DNA from: Ziziphus jujuba
Taxonomy: Eukaryota > Streptophyta > Magnoliopsida > Rosales > Rhamnaceae
DNA: 64,000 nt
Assembly (NCBI RefSeq): GCF_031755915.1
Contig: NC_083388.1
Location: 10,043,001-10,107,000 of the forward strand
Reading direction: 5' to 3'
A program made the translations under genes and the position numbers. Shown in pieces: positions 52,700-64,000 of the stretch. Position 1 is the stretch's first letter; each line of letters opens with the position of its first letter. The notes beneath the pieces were generated by a model. That model made no database searches. It had not been told where the DNA came from and worked only from the letters and a program-made list of their open reading frames with translations.

Positions 52700-53236
52700 T
52701 CTTCAACCAATGGTCGTTTTGAGGCTATGATGACTGACTGTACGCGTGGCATACTCTTAATATGTATTTTTTGGGGTCATCAAAATTATAAACAATGCCT
52801 CGCCAAGTGTTGTAATTGTTGATCAGGTTTTTTATTTGTTAATTACATTTTTAGTCTAACTAAAACTGCCAACCTTTTCTTTGGTGAAACAATTAAACTG
52901 CCAACTGTATTATATTCATATATACCAAATCAAATTATGCAGATTGATTTAACATTGAATACTCAGGTTTTTGGCTTTTTAATCGTTTACTACAATATTC
53001 TTCTATGTATTTCGGCATTTCGAATAATATATCATATGAACAAATTTTAGTTAAATTTATTTTTGTTACATAAAAATAAACTTATATTTTAAAACCCAAT
53101 TATTCATTAAATCTTAAAATAACTCTATTTTTGAAATTAATATTGTGAATATTAATGGACTAAAAATGTATTGTTGACATTTTATTTATTTAATTTTATA
53201 ATTTATTATTTTTCTGATATTAGGGGTTTTGGACCT
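52700..53236. other. Intergenic, AT-rich; probable TDBD-gene promoter at its left
   Basis: Sequence right of the TDBD gene start (about 52500-52750) is CT/GA-rich and probably holds its leader and promoter; the rest shows no gene. Confidence 0.4.
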
Positions 53237-53244
53237 GGGGATTT

Positions 53245-53815
53245 TAGGGATGTCAATTTGCCCCGCCTATCCCCGAAACCGCGGTGCACCGCCCCTAACG
53301 GGGCGGTTTTTCTCCGAAAATTCGGGGATGCGGGGCGGACTCGGGGCAAATACCTAAAAACCGAGTCGGGGACGGGCCGGGGACGGGGAATAATAACCCC
53401 GTCCCGAACCCGCCCCGATATATATATATATATATTTATTTATTATTTTTTTTTATAAAATTTTATTTATGTAAAATCATTTTCTTTTTTTTTATATTTA
53501 TTTTTCTAAATATGTATTTTATTATAATTGTAAATTTGTTCCTTGATGTATTTTATTATATTTTTATTGCATTGTAGTCATTTTCTTTATATTTTAATCA
53601 TAAAATAATTTTTTTATATAAATTTTTTTAAAAAATATCAATTAAAAAACAAAACGGGGAAAACCGTCCCGCCCCGTCCCCGCCCCGCAAAATCTCCGAT
53701 CCCGCCCCGCACCAAAAGAAACGGGAAAAATTGCGAAGATGGGATGTAAAATTCCCCGCGAAGACGGGGACAGGATTTTAAAAACCGATCTCGCCCCGCC
53801 CCGTTGACATCCCTA
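53245..53815. mobile_element. hAT-type MITE, 571 bp, with 8-bp target duplication
   Basis: Perfect 12-bp terminal inverted repeats TAGGGATGTCAA...TTGACATCCCTA (53245-53256 and 53804-53815) are flanked by identical 8-bp direct repeats GGGGATTT at 53237-53244 and 53816-53823. An 8-bp duplication and a TA-G-G terminus fit the hAT superfamily. Both arms are very rich in CCCCGCC/GGCGGGG words that are complementary, so the element can fold back; the centre is A/T. There is no transposase, so it must move with a partner's enzyme. Confidence 0.9.
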
Positions 53816-54515
53816 GGGGATTTCCACGTTGCAAGTCTAAATAATATTTATGATATGCATGTGCAAGTGCAACCTTGACAATTTTATCGTGATTCGTGAC
53901 TCATATCAAAAGAAAGAAGAAAATAATTAAAAATAAATAAAAACAAAAAAGAGAAAAAAGTGAAACTCCTTTTAGGGGGCCAGGGAAAAAATATTTCCAA
54001 TGAAAATAGGATAAGGAAAAATAAAGAGAATAGACAGGGAATGAGTGACTAGACTTTTTATACCCAAAAAGCCCAACTTTTGAAACAAATAAATTGACAA
54101 ATCACTTTCATGTTAATTGTTTTTGTTTAGCTGGAAATAGGAATAAGGAAAAATAAAGAGAATAGACAGAGAATAATGAATGTTTAAAAATGAAATGATA
54201 CACATGTATATTGTTATTATTCCTCTTGTAATTGCTAAATATGTTAGCCATTAGTATTAATTATAAAAAAATATAAATACGTTGTAATAGTATTTGATGG
54301 TAATTAATTATAGTTCTACTTATTTTTTATAATTAGCCTTGCAATATTCTTATCCTCCAATTCTTAGTGTTTTCTACTTTTCGTTCCCTCTTCCCTCCCT
54401 CTTATCGAAACAATGAATGAAGTTTCCACTCTTCTCCAGCCTTTCTTTTCTACCCTTTCCCACCTTCCACTTTTCCTCTCTAATAAACATGGTCAAGGTT
54501 CATACTTACAGAGAA

Positions 54516-54630
54516 TATATTACGAACATACAAGATATTTAAGCATAGAAAATTAATATATTACGAACAAGATATTTAAGTATCGAAAATTAATATATTA
54601 TGAAACAAGATATTTAAGCATAGAAAATTA
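54516..54630 (+). repeat. Tandem triplication, units of 37-41 bp
   Basis: Three units of TATATTACGAACAAGATATT plus TAAGCATAGAAAATTA type follow each other, with a few substitutions and a small indel. Confidence 0.85.
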
Positions 54631-55350
54631 GTCTACTTTCAATATTGGGGGATTGTTAAGCCTTTGCAATCTCTTTTTAAGGATGTTATGTGAAGATAGT
54701 CGATAATAAAATTCTTTTTTCCCCTAAAAGAAAGAAGTAGATATAATAATACTACTATTAATAATAACAACTCCTTTTAAGGGATAACCAGATACTTTTT
54801 TTTCTTTTTTTTGTGAAAAGTCCACCTTTGAGAGAAATTTGAAAAATAATTATCGTATCAATAGTTTAGTCTTTGTATAGAGGAATAAGAGAAATAAAAG
54901 AGGATAGACATGATATAAGTGGATGAGAAGTATAAAAAATGGAAGGAGATGGAAAACATTTATTGCCTTCCTTTGTTATTGCTAAATTATGCATTATTTT
55001 AATAGTCGATAGAAGTTATAAATCATAACTTAAAATTTAGAAACGGTGATAATCTTTCTACTCAAATTGCTAATCTTTAATTTTTTATTTTTTTTTCCCA
55101 CTCTCCAATCGTTCTAGTTTTACAATGGTTGGTTTCCTACAGAGTTAGGAATGGAGATTTTTTTTTCCCCCTATTAATCCTGTCCAACAGAATCCAACAT
55201 CATTTTAAAAAAGCAGTTTTCTTCTTCTTTTTTTTAATTAATTTATTTTATTTAATTTATATGCTAATTTTTCAAAATGATGTAGCATCATAAGAGATGT
55301 AGAATTAGAAGAAAAGGATAGGAAATTGGGATCTTATCTTTACATCAACA

Positions 55351-55419
55351 GAGCACACCAGCACTCAAAACCCATCACTCAATAGGAGCACACCAGCACT
55401 CAAAATCCACTACTCAATA
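55351..55419 (+). repeat. Tandem duplication, 2 x 35 bp
   Basis: GAGCACACCAGCACTCAAAA followed by an AYCCAYYACTCAATA type end is repeated at 55351-55385 and 55386-55419. Confidence 0.85.
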
Positions 55420-56318
55420 AGTTCGAAGTTTACAATGTTGCATCATCGCATCTCTCGATCATGTTTGGCCCTCTATTTTCTCTCTATCAGAAAGTGTTTA
55501 ATTAAACAAAATAACCCAAGGGGCAAAACGAGCATTAAACATACATAAGACTAATGAATAAAATTTGTTCAGCTCGACCCCTTTACATCCTCTATAACAA
55601 AGTCTATTCAGGCTTCATAATCAAACAATAGCAACCATTTTTTTTTTTTTCCCTAAGGAAAAGGAACATTTCATTAATAAGAGGGAACTACATGCTTAAG
55701 GAGGGTATCAAACAGCAATGAAGGCTCATCCTTCACCCAAATTAATATCAATACAAGATAGCTCATGATTAATAATCCTCTGATGAATTTAAAAGAGTAA
55801 CCATAATCACTCCTGACTACTTTACTTGCACCTAGCTAGGAACAAAGTAGGGAAAAAAAATAAAAAATAAAAACATTTAAAGGCTATGCATATCTCATAA
55901 ATTATTTTGCTCTCTAGAATGGGGATTCAAACTCGTGTCCTTATGCTATATTTGCTAGAAGTAGCAACGGGCTTAATTAAGTTTGATGAGACAAAAACAT
56001 TTGTTTAAAAAGGAAAAAATATATATATATATATATAAAAGAGGAAAATGCTTGAAGGATTGTGTAGCGCACTGTTGGTTATATATGTTATGTACAAAGC
56101 TATTATATAACAAAATCACAAACGTATACAAAAGACCAAACTATAAGTACGTCAAAAATACATGATAATTAATCTCCCACAAAATTTAAAAAAATTAAAA
56201 AAAAAATCTTTTTTCTATCTATAAACATGAATATAACAAATAAATCAGTCTAGGAAAATCACAACTACATGTCGTCCGGTATCCAAAAATAAAATACAAA
56301 AGAGAAAAAAAGAAAAGC

Positions 56319-56906
56319 CTATATTTTCAAAGATTTGTACACAAAACTATCCACCGTAGGAGTCACTAATCGCAGCTTCAAATCGTCATTCCCACCAGGC
56401 GGTGCTAAATTCAAATCCAAATCCAAATCCAAACACATGACTCTTTTGCTACTACTTGATTTTTTCAACACCGGCAATGACGGCTGCTGATCATGATGCC
56501 GATCCGTAACACCACCGTCCTCCGTGGCATGCCTGTGCCTCCTCATGTGACCTCCCAGCGCCTGTCCGATAGCGAACTCGAGACCGCATATGGAGCACTC
56601 GTGCGTCTTCGGCTTCACCGGCGAACTCGGCAGCTGATCATTGACATGATCTCCGGTCATCAGCTTGGGCTTCTTGTGGCTGGCTCTGTGTCCTCCCAAA
56701 GCTTGGAACGAATTGAACTGTCTGTTACAGGTCTTGCAGACGAAAACCCGACCCGGAGATGACGACTGTTTCTTGGCCACAACGACATCGTTTTGGCTGT
56801 TGTTGTTGTTGTTGTTGTTGTTGCCGACTTTGGATAGAAGCATCAAGCACTTGACGACATCCAAAGGCTCCATCTCACCGTCCTCTCTGATTCTTTTAAA
56901 GCCCAT
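56319..56906 (-). CDS. ZAT-type C2H2 zinc finger transcriptional repressor (C1-2i)
   Basis: A single exon gives 195 residues. In order: an L-box-like segment (DVVKCLMLLSK, 16-26), a run of eight Asn encoded by a trinucleotide repeat, zinc finger 1 with C57, C60, H73, H77 and QALGGH (68-73), zinc finger 2 with C104, C107, H120, H124 and QALGGH (115-120), and a DLDLDLNLAPP EAR motif (160-170). Two QALGGH fingers plus an EAR motif define ZAT proteins, which bind DNA and recruit TOPLESS-type co-repressors; many respond to stress. Closest by layout are ZAT11- or ZAT12-like proteins, but I cannot fix the ortholog. TATAAAAA lies about 185 bp upstream. No intron is seen, as usual for the family. Confidence 0.95.
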   Translation of the reverse strand: MGFKRIREDGEMEPLDVVKCLMLLSKVGNNNNNNNNSQNDVVVAKKQSSSPGRVFVCKTCNRQFNSFQALGGHRASHKKPKLMTGDHVNDQLPSSPVKPKTHECSICGLEFAIGQALGGHMRRHRHATEDGGVTDRHHDQQPSLPVLKKSSSSKRVMCLDLDLDLNLAPPGGNDDLKLRLVTPTVDSFVYKSLKI

Positions 56907-57090
56907 AGCCTTTTTAATTTTTATGGAAGAAAACGGAAAAGAAGAAAGTCAGAATCTGAGATCTGAACCAGAAAGAAAGAAATATGAAATCTGAAAGCTG
57001 AGAAGAAGAGTAAAAGATACGCAGCGGGGTGGGTTTTATTTTTGTGTTGAATGGAATGGAATGGAGCAAGCGAAGGGGTTTTTGAGGTCC

Positions 57091-57098
57091 TTTTTATA
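57091..57098 (-). promoter_or_regulatory. TATA box of the ZAT gene
   Basis: On the minus strand TATAAAAA is followed by GGACCTCAAAAACCCC, about 185 bp before the ATG at 56906, a reasonable distance for a leader of about 150 bases. Confidence 0.65.
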
Positions 57099-57109
57099 AG
57101 CAAGTTTGG

Positions 57110-58320
57110 ATTGGGGTTTGCGCAGACTTGTGCGGCCGAGTAGTTTTCAATTACGTGGCAAATTATAGGTCGTAATTGCCCATGTATTTCCCTCTTACTT
57201 GGGGACTAAGGCAGATGAAGGAGTGGATAGATGATGTAATTATGTGGAATATTTGGGGGTGTTTAGTGTCGCCGCCTTAGTTTTTATTGCATCACCGCGT
57301 TGCGAAGCAAAAATAATACGAATAATATTAGAAGAAGTCGTTCACGGTGCGCTAGTGTGTTATTTGGAAGAGAGTCTAACAAACGGCTTTGACAATTCTA
57401 GAAACCTTATGTAACGGCTTGCTCTATATGCTTCACTTAGGCCGGCGCAGACATTGGAGCGTATCCTACACACACCGTCCTATTGCGTATGAAAATTTAT
57501 TATTTCTATCTGTAAAATATTTTTATTCGACTTTTTTTTTTTCCCATTTTAAGTGTCTAGAAATTCTCATGTCGATATTACAAAAACTCAAGAAACGCCT
57601 ATAATATTTTTTTAAGAATAATTTTTTTTTATTATATATTTTGCTTATTTATTTTAAATTTAGAATTAAAATTCAACTAAAAAATTGAAGAAAAAATTTA
57701 TTAGGTATTTGTATTATACATTTTAAAATGATTACTATTTTTTTTTTCTCTTTACTTGTACATATGTATATTTTTTTTTAAAAAAAATTCATAAAATAGT
57801 TTGATATTATTATTATTATTATTATTATTTTTTTTTTTTTAAAGGAGGAGGCGTGGAAGCACTGGTGGTGAGGCGCGTGGAGATGGAAAAGCGTAGGTAG
57901 GAGTGAAGGAAGGAAGTGAGAAAGTGAGGAAAGCGAGTGAGAAGAGAGAAGTGGGAAGAAGAAAGAGAGGAGGAAACGTGTAACGCAAGCCAGGGATGTT
58001 GTGTGTGTTAGTGGGGTTAATTTACGCGGTGCATGGTTTTGCCTCCTTTTCCGGTGTAAGCTTCCTACTTTCACACCGTCCTCACTCCTTCTACTTGGCT
58101 TCTTTTATTATTATTATTATTATTATTTGTAACTCAAAAAGTCACAGCAATATCCGTCCTTCCTGGCTCCTACTCATTTTCTTCCTCAAAATTCAACTTT
58201 CTACTCTATATTTATTTATTAATACAAAAATATTTGCCACACCTACTTAACTTAGAATTAGTACTTTTCCACCAAAAAAAAAAAAAAATTTACAAATAGT
58301 ACTTAATGTATTATGCCTAT
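57110..58320. other. Intergenic stretch between the ZAT promoter and a transposon relic
   Basis: It contains ATT trinucleotide runs (about 57808-57830 and 58107-58127) and a purine-rich plus strand at 57840-57980 that gives spurious long ORFs on the opposite strand. No gene is recognised. Confidence 0.5.
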
Positions 58321-58324
58321 TTTC

Positions 58325-59210
58325 AGGGATGGAACCAGAACTGTTAGGGTTGGGGCCGAGAAATAACTTATTTTTATATATAAAAAAAAATTAATATTTA
58401 AAATAAGTTATTTAGATCATAAATTAAATGTATACATGTACTTTATATGTTTTATTTTCTTTGAAATAAATGAAACAAGCATGGAGTAAGAGATTTTTTT
58501 TTTATTTAAATTATTTGTCGATGTGATAGTAAAACATTACATTTAAGGTTCCGTTTGGAAAGTATTAAAGTTAAGAGGAAAATTGATTTTTGGAATTTAG
58601 TTTTCTGATAATTAATTTTTCTCTTAGTTTGTTTGGTAAGTAATAAGAAATTTATGATTTATAAATTATTAAATTTAATATTGTATAATAAATTAAGGAT
58701 AAATATGTATTTTAAAAAAAATTTCAAAATTATTTTTTTTATTAGATTCTCAAAATAACACTTATATATATGAGAATAATTTTTCTACATATTTTTCTAT
58801 ATTTGTGGGAATATAATTCTCTGGAGCTATACTTTTCCACCTTACAATAAATAATATAAAAAAATATCACTTTACTAAAGGAATTAGAAGATTATAATGT
58901 TGATGGGTAATATATCTATATTCAAATGACAAACCAATTAATTTTCTAACCTATTATTTCAATTATTTTAATGATAATTAATACATAATTACAATTATAT
59001 ATATATATATATGTTACATAATTACAAACTCTAGAGAATAATATATAATTTATAAGAAAAGCTAGTAAAATATAGGGGGGACAAATATGTAAAATATAAA
59101 ATAAAAACCTAAAATATATTTAAATGCACATAATTAAAAGGAAAAATCTAAAAGGGCAGGGGGACCTTGCCCCCTCAGCCTCAAGAGTAGCTACGCCCCT
59201 CCCTATTTTG
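58325..59210. mobile_element. Decayed DNA transposon with GGGRYGGARCCAG-like ends
   Basis: The left end CAGGGATGGAACCAGAAC and the right end, reverse-complemented AGGGGCGTAGCTACTC plus GAGGGGGCAAGGTCCCCC, resemble the frequent plant repeats with GGGGCGGAGCCAG-type termini. The right end has 20 bp of G/C-rich sequence amid A/T. Inside, a GTTTGGTAAG segment (about 58560-58640) may be a second element. No target duplication was found. Confidence 0.45.
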
Positions 59211-59411
59211 GGAATGACAATGGTATTAACTTCTAGGTTTTAGATTCATTCAGATTTTGACTTTAGATAAAAACTACTCCGAATATATTTTTAGTTTTTG
59301 GGTTCAATTAGATTTGGATGATATTCCCTTTTTAATTTAGAATTTCCTAACAAAATATATATATATATATATATATATCAAATATAGAGCTAAAACATCC
59401 CTGTCCCAGTT

Positions 59412-59455
<44 letters not shown>

Positions 59456-61007
59456 CCTATTGAAATTGTTCATTAAATTTCATAAGGTAGAATAGTTAAA
59501 CTAAAATTTGATTTAAGAAAATGTTTATATAGTCCCTTTAGAAATAGCCTAATAGCAAAGCCATTACTTTGTAGATAACAATTGCGAGTTCAAATCTTCC
59601 CTTCCCACTGTTGATATTAAAAAAAAAAAACCTAATGTAAATATATATATATATATATATATAACCAAATTCACACATGAATTTAATAAAATATTAAAAT
59701 TCTATTTAAATTTTAAAAAATAATTAAATATGATTTTAATTACTAACTTCATACTTTCTATTTCAGTTCTTTTACATTAAAATAAATTATATTTATTAAT
59801 TATTAAAATTTAAATTTTCATAAACATTATTTTTTTTTCATAGAGTTTTATTATTATTATTATTATTATTATTTTTGGAAATAGAGTTCTAGAATGTTTT
59901 GGAGGCAACAAGTTTGATAGAAATATTGACTTTTTGTACGGCTTATCTATTTTCTGCACTGCCGTTTAGAATTTTAGTAGTAATGCGTACGGCATTTGTT
60001 CTACATAAATTTTGTTGACTTTGCAATAAATCTTTGAATTTCTAGGTCGATCCTCAACTTGTTTCCGTACCTTGCACCAAAAGCAAGTCACTTTGTTTTA
60101 AGTTATCAAAAATCCTTCTGCCTTTGTTGGCAGTCCTTAGATCCAAATCTTACCCGCAATAAATTAATTCTAGCCTTTTTTTCTCTATAACAAAATATTT
60201 ATTTCGCCATGAATTAATTTTCCCTTTATTTTTTTGGTGTAAAATTTTTAGTTCGTGACAAATAATTAAATTTTCTTTAGAGTTAAACTTAACATGAAAA
60301 AAATTGATAAAAAAAAATGTAATTAAATGTTGATTTAGATAGTATTTCAGAATCAAGGAACTCTTTTTGGGTAATTATGAGAATCAATGTACTTATACAC
60401 ATATATATAATTGATAATTCTCAAATTCATTCATTCAAAGTCAAATTTTATTGGTTAAGATGGACAAAAGATTTGACTGTAGAGTACGTATGTAGTTTCG
60501 ATATCAAAGATATTTCACCTAAATTTCATCTAACACAAGGTTGAATTTTGGTTTTTAAATTGAAAGTTAGTCTAAGGGAGTTTGGAATTACTCATACATC
60601 CAAGCGAAATATATATCAATCTGAATTAATTATACATTTTATTTAGTTTAGTCAAACTCCGCATACGTATACTACTCAACCATTTATTCATTTACGAAAA
60701 ATTATAATGTGTATCTCCAACTAATAATTATAATATATATGTAAATTATTAAAAAGAAAATATTAATTCAGGGTATCAAAAAAAAAATATAATATATATA
60801 TATATATATAATATAATAAAATACTAAATACAAAATATGTTTTTCTTCTCCTTTTCGGTATGCAACTATAATTCGTGTACACTGACATGAGAAATGCATG
60901 ATTATGATATATAAAATATTATTCATAGAAGAGATTTCCTCGATTTTAATTTCGCTGGCAGAGAATGACTAGCTACATTCTTTTGGAGCCCTTATGACAG
61001 CTTGCCA

Positions 61008-61038
<31 letters not shown>

Positions 61039-61390
61039 AATTTTTTTTCCTTTTTTTATTAAAATTTAGAAACTGGGAGATTTACAATCATATAGAGGTT
61101 TAAATATTAAATCTGGAAGTGTATATTTAATTATCTTACCAATACAATTACTTTTCCTTGAAACATATATATTCTGCAAGATAATAAACAACTCAAAAGT
61201 CAAAATGAGAGAAGGAAAGCAAAAGTTATCATCTCAAACCTAAAAAAAACATTTATAGACTTACTTTATTTACAATATTTGAGAATCCCATATACAACAC
61301 ATAAGACAAATGCTAAGATTATATTCCTTAGGCAATGATCCTTATTTCCAACAATGTATCACCCAAAAGAAAAAATGTATATAAATATGG

Positions 61391-61434
<44 letters not shown>

Positions 61435-62121
61435 ACCTGAAAAATGAGAAGAGGTGGAGTTTTAAAAAGATGACCAAATCAGCAAAAGTCAGCACATGCG
61501 TTCAAAGTTCAAGCATGAAACGAGTAACGATAACAATAGAAAAGGTTTATTTTATTGCTTTCGGGAGTCATGTGCCGCAATTCTTTAATCATGGCGGCAT
61601 CAAACACGGGTTTTTCTGTTTACATTGATTCAGACACCATACTGCACGTTGTTCACCTTCTTTGGCATTACAGTACAATCAGCACGGACAAAGAGCTAAT
61701 AATTGACTTTAATTTTTTTTTTTTGGGGGTTTTTGGAAAAAAAAAAAAACTACACACACAGAATTTTGCAACATATAAGATTTAACTAATTAAATTGTCA
61801 GATCTAGAAGCCAAAAAAAAATAATAATAATAATTGTCTGATCAACATATTGAATGATCAGCAGTTGTAACAATTATATTTTTCTTTAGTTTTAGATATT
61901 GATATATAAAATGAAAGATCTAGTTGTTAATAAATGAGTCGATCTAAGTGTTAATAGATGAGTTGGTAAAATATTTGAATATGCTTGTTCGAATACTAAT
62001 ATTTTGTGGATTGAAAATCTGGTAATATTTGTGAAATTATAACCATGCATAGATTATCCGGTTGACACCAAAGATGCGAACCTCTACCTTTCAACTTTTT
62101 TATTTTTCTGCCCAAAAAATA

Positions 62122-62155
<34 letters not shown>

Positions 62156-63838
62156 ATGATAGACTAGTACTCAATTGAGACTCTTTTAACTGAGATGAGG
62201 CTCACAAAGCACAGATTGAAGCCAACAAATAGTCAAGGTTGAAGATAATACATAAAAGTCACCACTTTGAAGGTGATCGTGTTCCTAACTTCCATTTTTT
62301 CAATTCCTGCGTACTCTGAAAACAACCATCTATTGAGCCACATAATAGTTTGGAATCTTCTTTTGGACTTGATTGTATTATATTATTTATTGTTGTTGTT
62401 TCCATTTTCTAGAATATATATGCTAATATTAAAAATTAAAAAATAAAAGATTATATATGCTAATATATAATTAATAAATTAATTATATTATTTTGGGGAT
62501 AGTATAAGTCATATTTGATTAAGAATATTGTGATTAAATTGCATATTATTATATTATTACTTCTTACCTAATTTCAATGCATTTTTTTTTTTTTGGTTGC
62601 TTCGAAATCCTTTATATTAGACTGGTATAGCTTATAATTTTGAAGGTTATATATAAAAAACTTTTATCAGGTGAGATTGATTCAATTGATAAGATATTTA
62701 TGCATGTAATTGGGAGATCATAGGTTCAAGATATCAAAATAGGGAAAAATATTGTAAATAATCAATATTTTATATATAAACCTCTCAACTATGCTATTTT
62801 ATCATATATGCATGCTTTTTTTTTTTTTGGTTATCTTTTTACCTTAATATTTAAAACTTAAAAGCTCTTACATTGCATACCAAACCATTCTTTTATATTC
62901 ACTTTGGTATAATTATCAACATCATCCAAAATTAGAATAAAAAAGGATCACAATTGAAAGTCACATCACTTGTTATAAAGGGCATTTTGAAAAATGTAAA
63001 TCTATAATAGAAGAGATTATATATAATTTATTTAATAATGCAATTAAAACTTTTCAAAATAAATACGTTCAATTATTGAACCATGATATATATTGTCATA
63101 CTCCAATAAAAAATGCAATCATTTGTTTATACATAGTACCTTTTTTTAATTGTAAAATCTTTCAATTTCATTAATTTTTAGTTGTTTTTGTTAAAATTGT
63201 CTTTCATAGAAGGCATATGATTTGCATATATAGTTTGTTCATTCAAAACTATTGAATGGTGCTAATAATTGTATCAAAGTGAGAATAAAATGATACGAAT
63301 GGTAGTTAATTAAGGGTGCAATTTTATGTGAGGGTTTTTAAAGGTTAAGAGTGTACAGTGAAAAAATCTTCGTATAGGGTGCAAAAATGTATTTAACCCA
63401 ATAAGTCATTACAAAAAGTTTATTCAATTTTACACTATTCACATCCATACTCTTGAACTTTGACTAATTTATTTATAGTGGATGGAAATTAATTTATAGA
63501 TGTAGTAGGTATAGGGAAAAAAAGAAAAAAAAATTTATATAACAAGAATAATGGTATAGCCACTTTTTAGTTTATCAAAATAGAATGTTATGGCTTTTTA
63601 GTTTATCATTTCAAAAATTCACCCATCAACATTTAAATTATATTAATGTATTAATTAATTAAATAATAATATATATATACTTTAAAAAAAATATCGTAAT
63701 AGAGTAAAAAGAGATTAGATTATCAACACTAATATTTTTTATTTATGCAATTGAAATCGCTGTTAAGATGGCAATAGTCTTTTTTTTTTTTTTTTCAGTA
63801 CCCAATCCTGTCGAGGATGAAACTAGCAAAATATCAAA

Positions 63839-63869
<31 letters not shown>

Positions 63870-64000
63870 TTATTTATTTCTTTTCGGGTACTGAATGCTG
63901 ATCAGTTTGGTGTCAAAACGTTTGAAGGAGACATGAATGATTTGAGAGGTAGGTATGAGTGATTAGATTAGATGACGTTGTGAATTGGGTGGTGGGTCCG
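59211..64000. other. AT-rich intergenic stretch with TA microsatellites, no gene seen
   Basis: TA runs of about 20-40 bases occur at about 59360, 59420, 59640, 60800, 61010, 61396, 62130 and 63850. ORFs are short and lack domains. Three patches (about 59545-59615, 61940-62000, 62665-62745) have weak tRNA-like words. Confidence 0.55.
62665..62745 (+). repeat. Possible tRNA-derived SINE fragment
   Basis: AGGTGAGATTGATTCAATTG resembles a pol III A box. CATAGGTTCAAGATATC, about 50 bp on, resembles a B box, and the words ATGCATGTAATTGGGAGATC between them are typical of plant SINE heads. The body and A-tail are not delimited. It is not a functional tRNA because no cloverleaf can be formed. Confidence 0.35.

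Larger units (their letters stand above)
53824..56318. other. AT-rich intergenic stretch with small duplications
   Basis: No gene is found. AAGGAAAAATAAAGAGAATA occurs twice (about 54013 and 54139) as part of a 40-bp repeat. The other repeats are listed separately. A short SINE-like patch with GAGTTTGAATCCCCAT on the minus strand lies at about 55922-55937. Confidence 0.5.

Noticed and set aside
56493..56994. Plus-strand ORFs opposite the ZAT gene
   Set aside because: They are antisense shadows of the zinc finger coding sequence.
61940..62000. Possible tRNA gene or SINE head with GTTCGAATAC word
   Set aside because: No cloverleaf can be drawn and no A box fits well; kept only as a weak SINE-like patch.

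Overview
The window looks like nuclear DNA of a flowering plant, most likely a eudicot. It is AT-rich, holds few genes in 64 kb, has spliced genes with GT-AG introns, many TA and poly-A/T microsatellites and abundant decayed transposons. The species cannot be read from the sequence. All calls come from reading and translating the sequence by eye. No database search, alignment program or RNA folding was run, so percentages and element boundaries are approximate unless a junction is quoted.

Five genes look intact: a histone H2B (single exon, about 18.5 kb), ribosomal protein S15a/uS8 (about 20.7-22.7 kb), a Rab8/RABE1-type small GTPase (eight exons, 44.35-47.74 kb), a TDBD-domain nuclear protein on the minus strand (five coding exons, 48.63-52.50 kb, convergent with the Rab gene) and a ZAT-type two-finger C2H2 repressor on the minus strand (56.3-56.9 kb). 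A 39-residue acidic ORF on the minus strand at 38.5 kb is only a candidate. These are housekeeping or regulatory genes and do not form an operon-like unit.

The left arm (1-6.1 kb) is a nest of retroelements. A minus-strand ORF1-like gene of the DUF4283/zinc-knuckle type is split by a complete 3.03 kb LTR at 2458-5484, and a diverged LTR of the same family in the opposite orientation abuts the other side of the fragment. From 6.3 to 18 kb there are decayed elements, short tandem duplications and a long-TIR element at 16.66-17.80 kb. From 20.7 to 38.3 kb the layout suggests an old tandem duplication. The intact RPS15A and a downstream block were copied to give an RPS15A pseudogene (about 35-36 kb) and a second copy of the block. 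The first unit was later opened by a LINE RNase H fossil, two FBD/F-box fragments, a 137-bp-arm foldback and other repeats.

The right arm (52.7-64 kb) holds a well-delimited 571-bp hAT-type element with perfect 8-bp target duplications, the ZAT gene, another decayed element and long AT-rich stretches with SINE-like fragments. I found no CRISPR array, rRNA gene, confident tRNA gene or organellar insertion. I found nothing I could defend as a wholly new biological system. The most distinctive features are the doubly LTR-flanked LINE fragment, the foldback and the RPS15A duplication.
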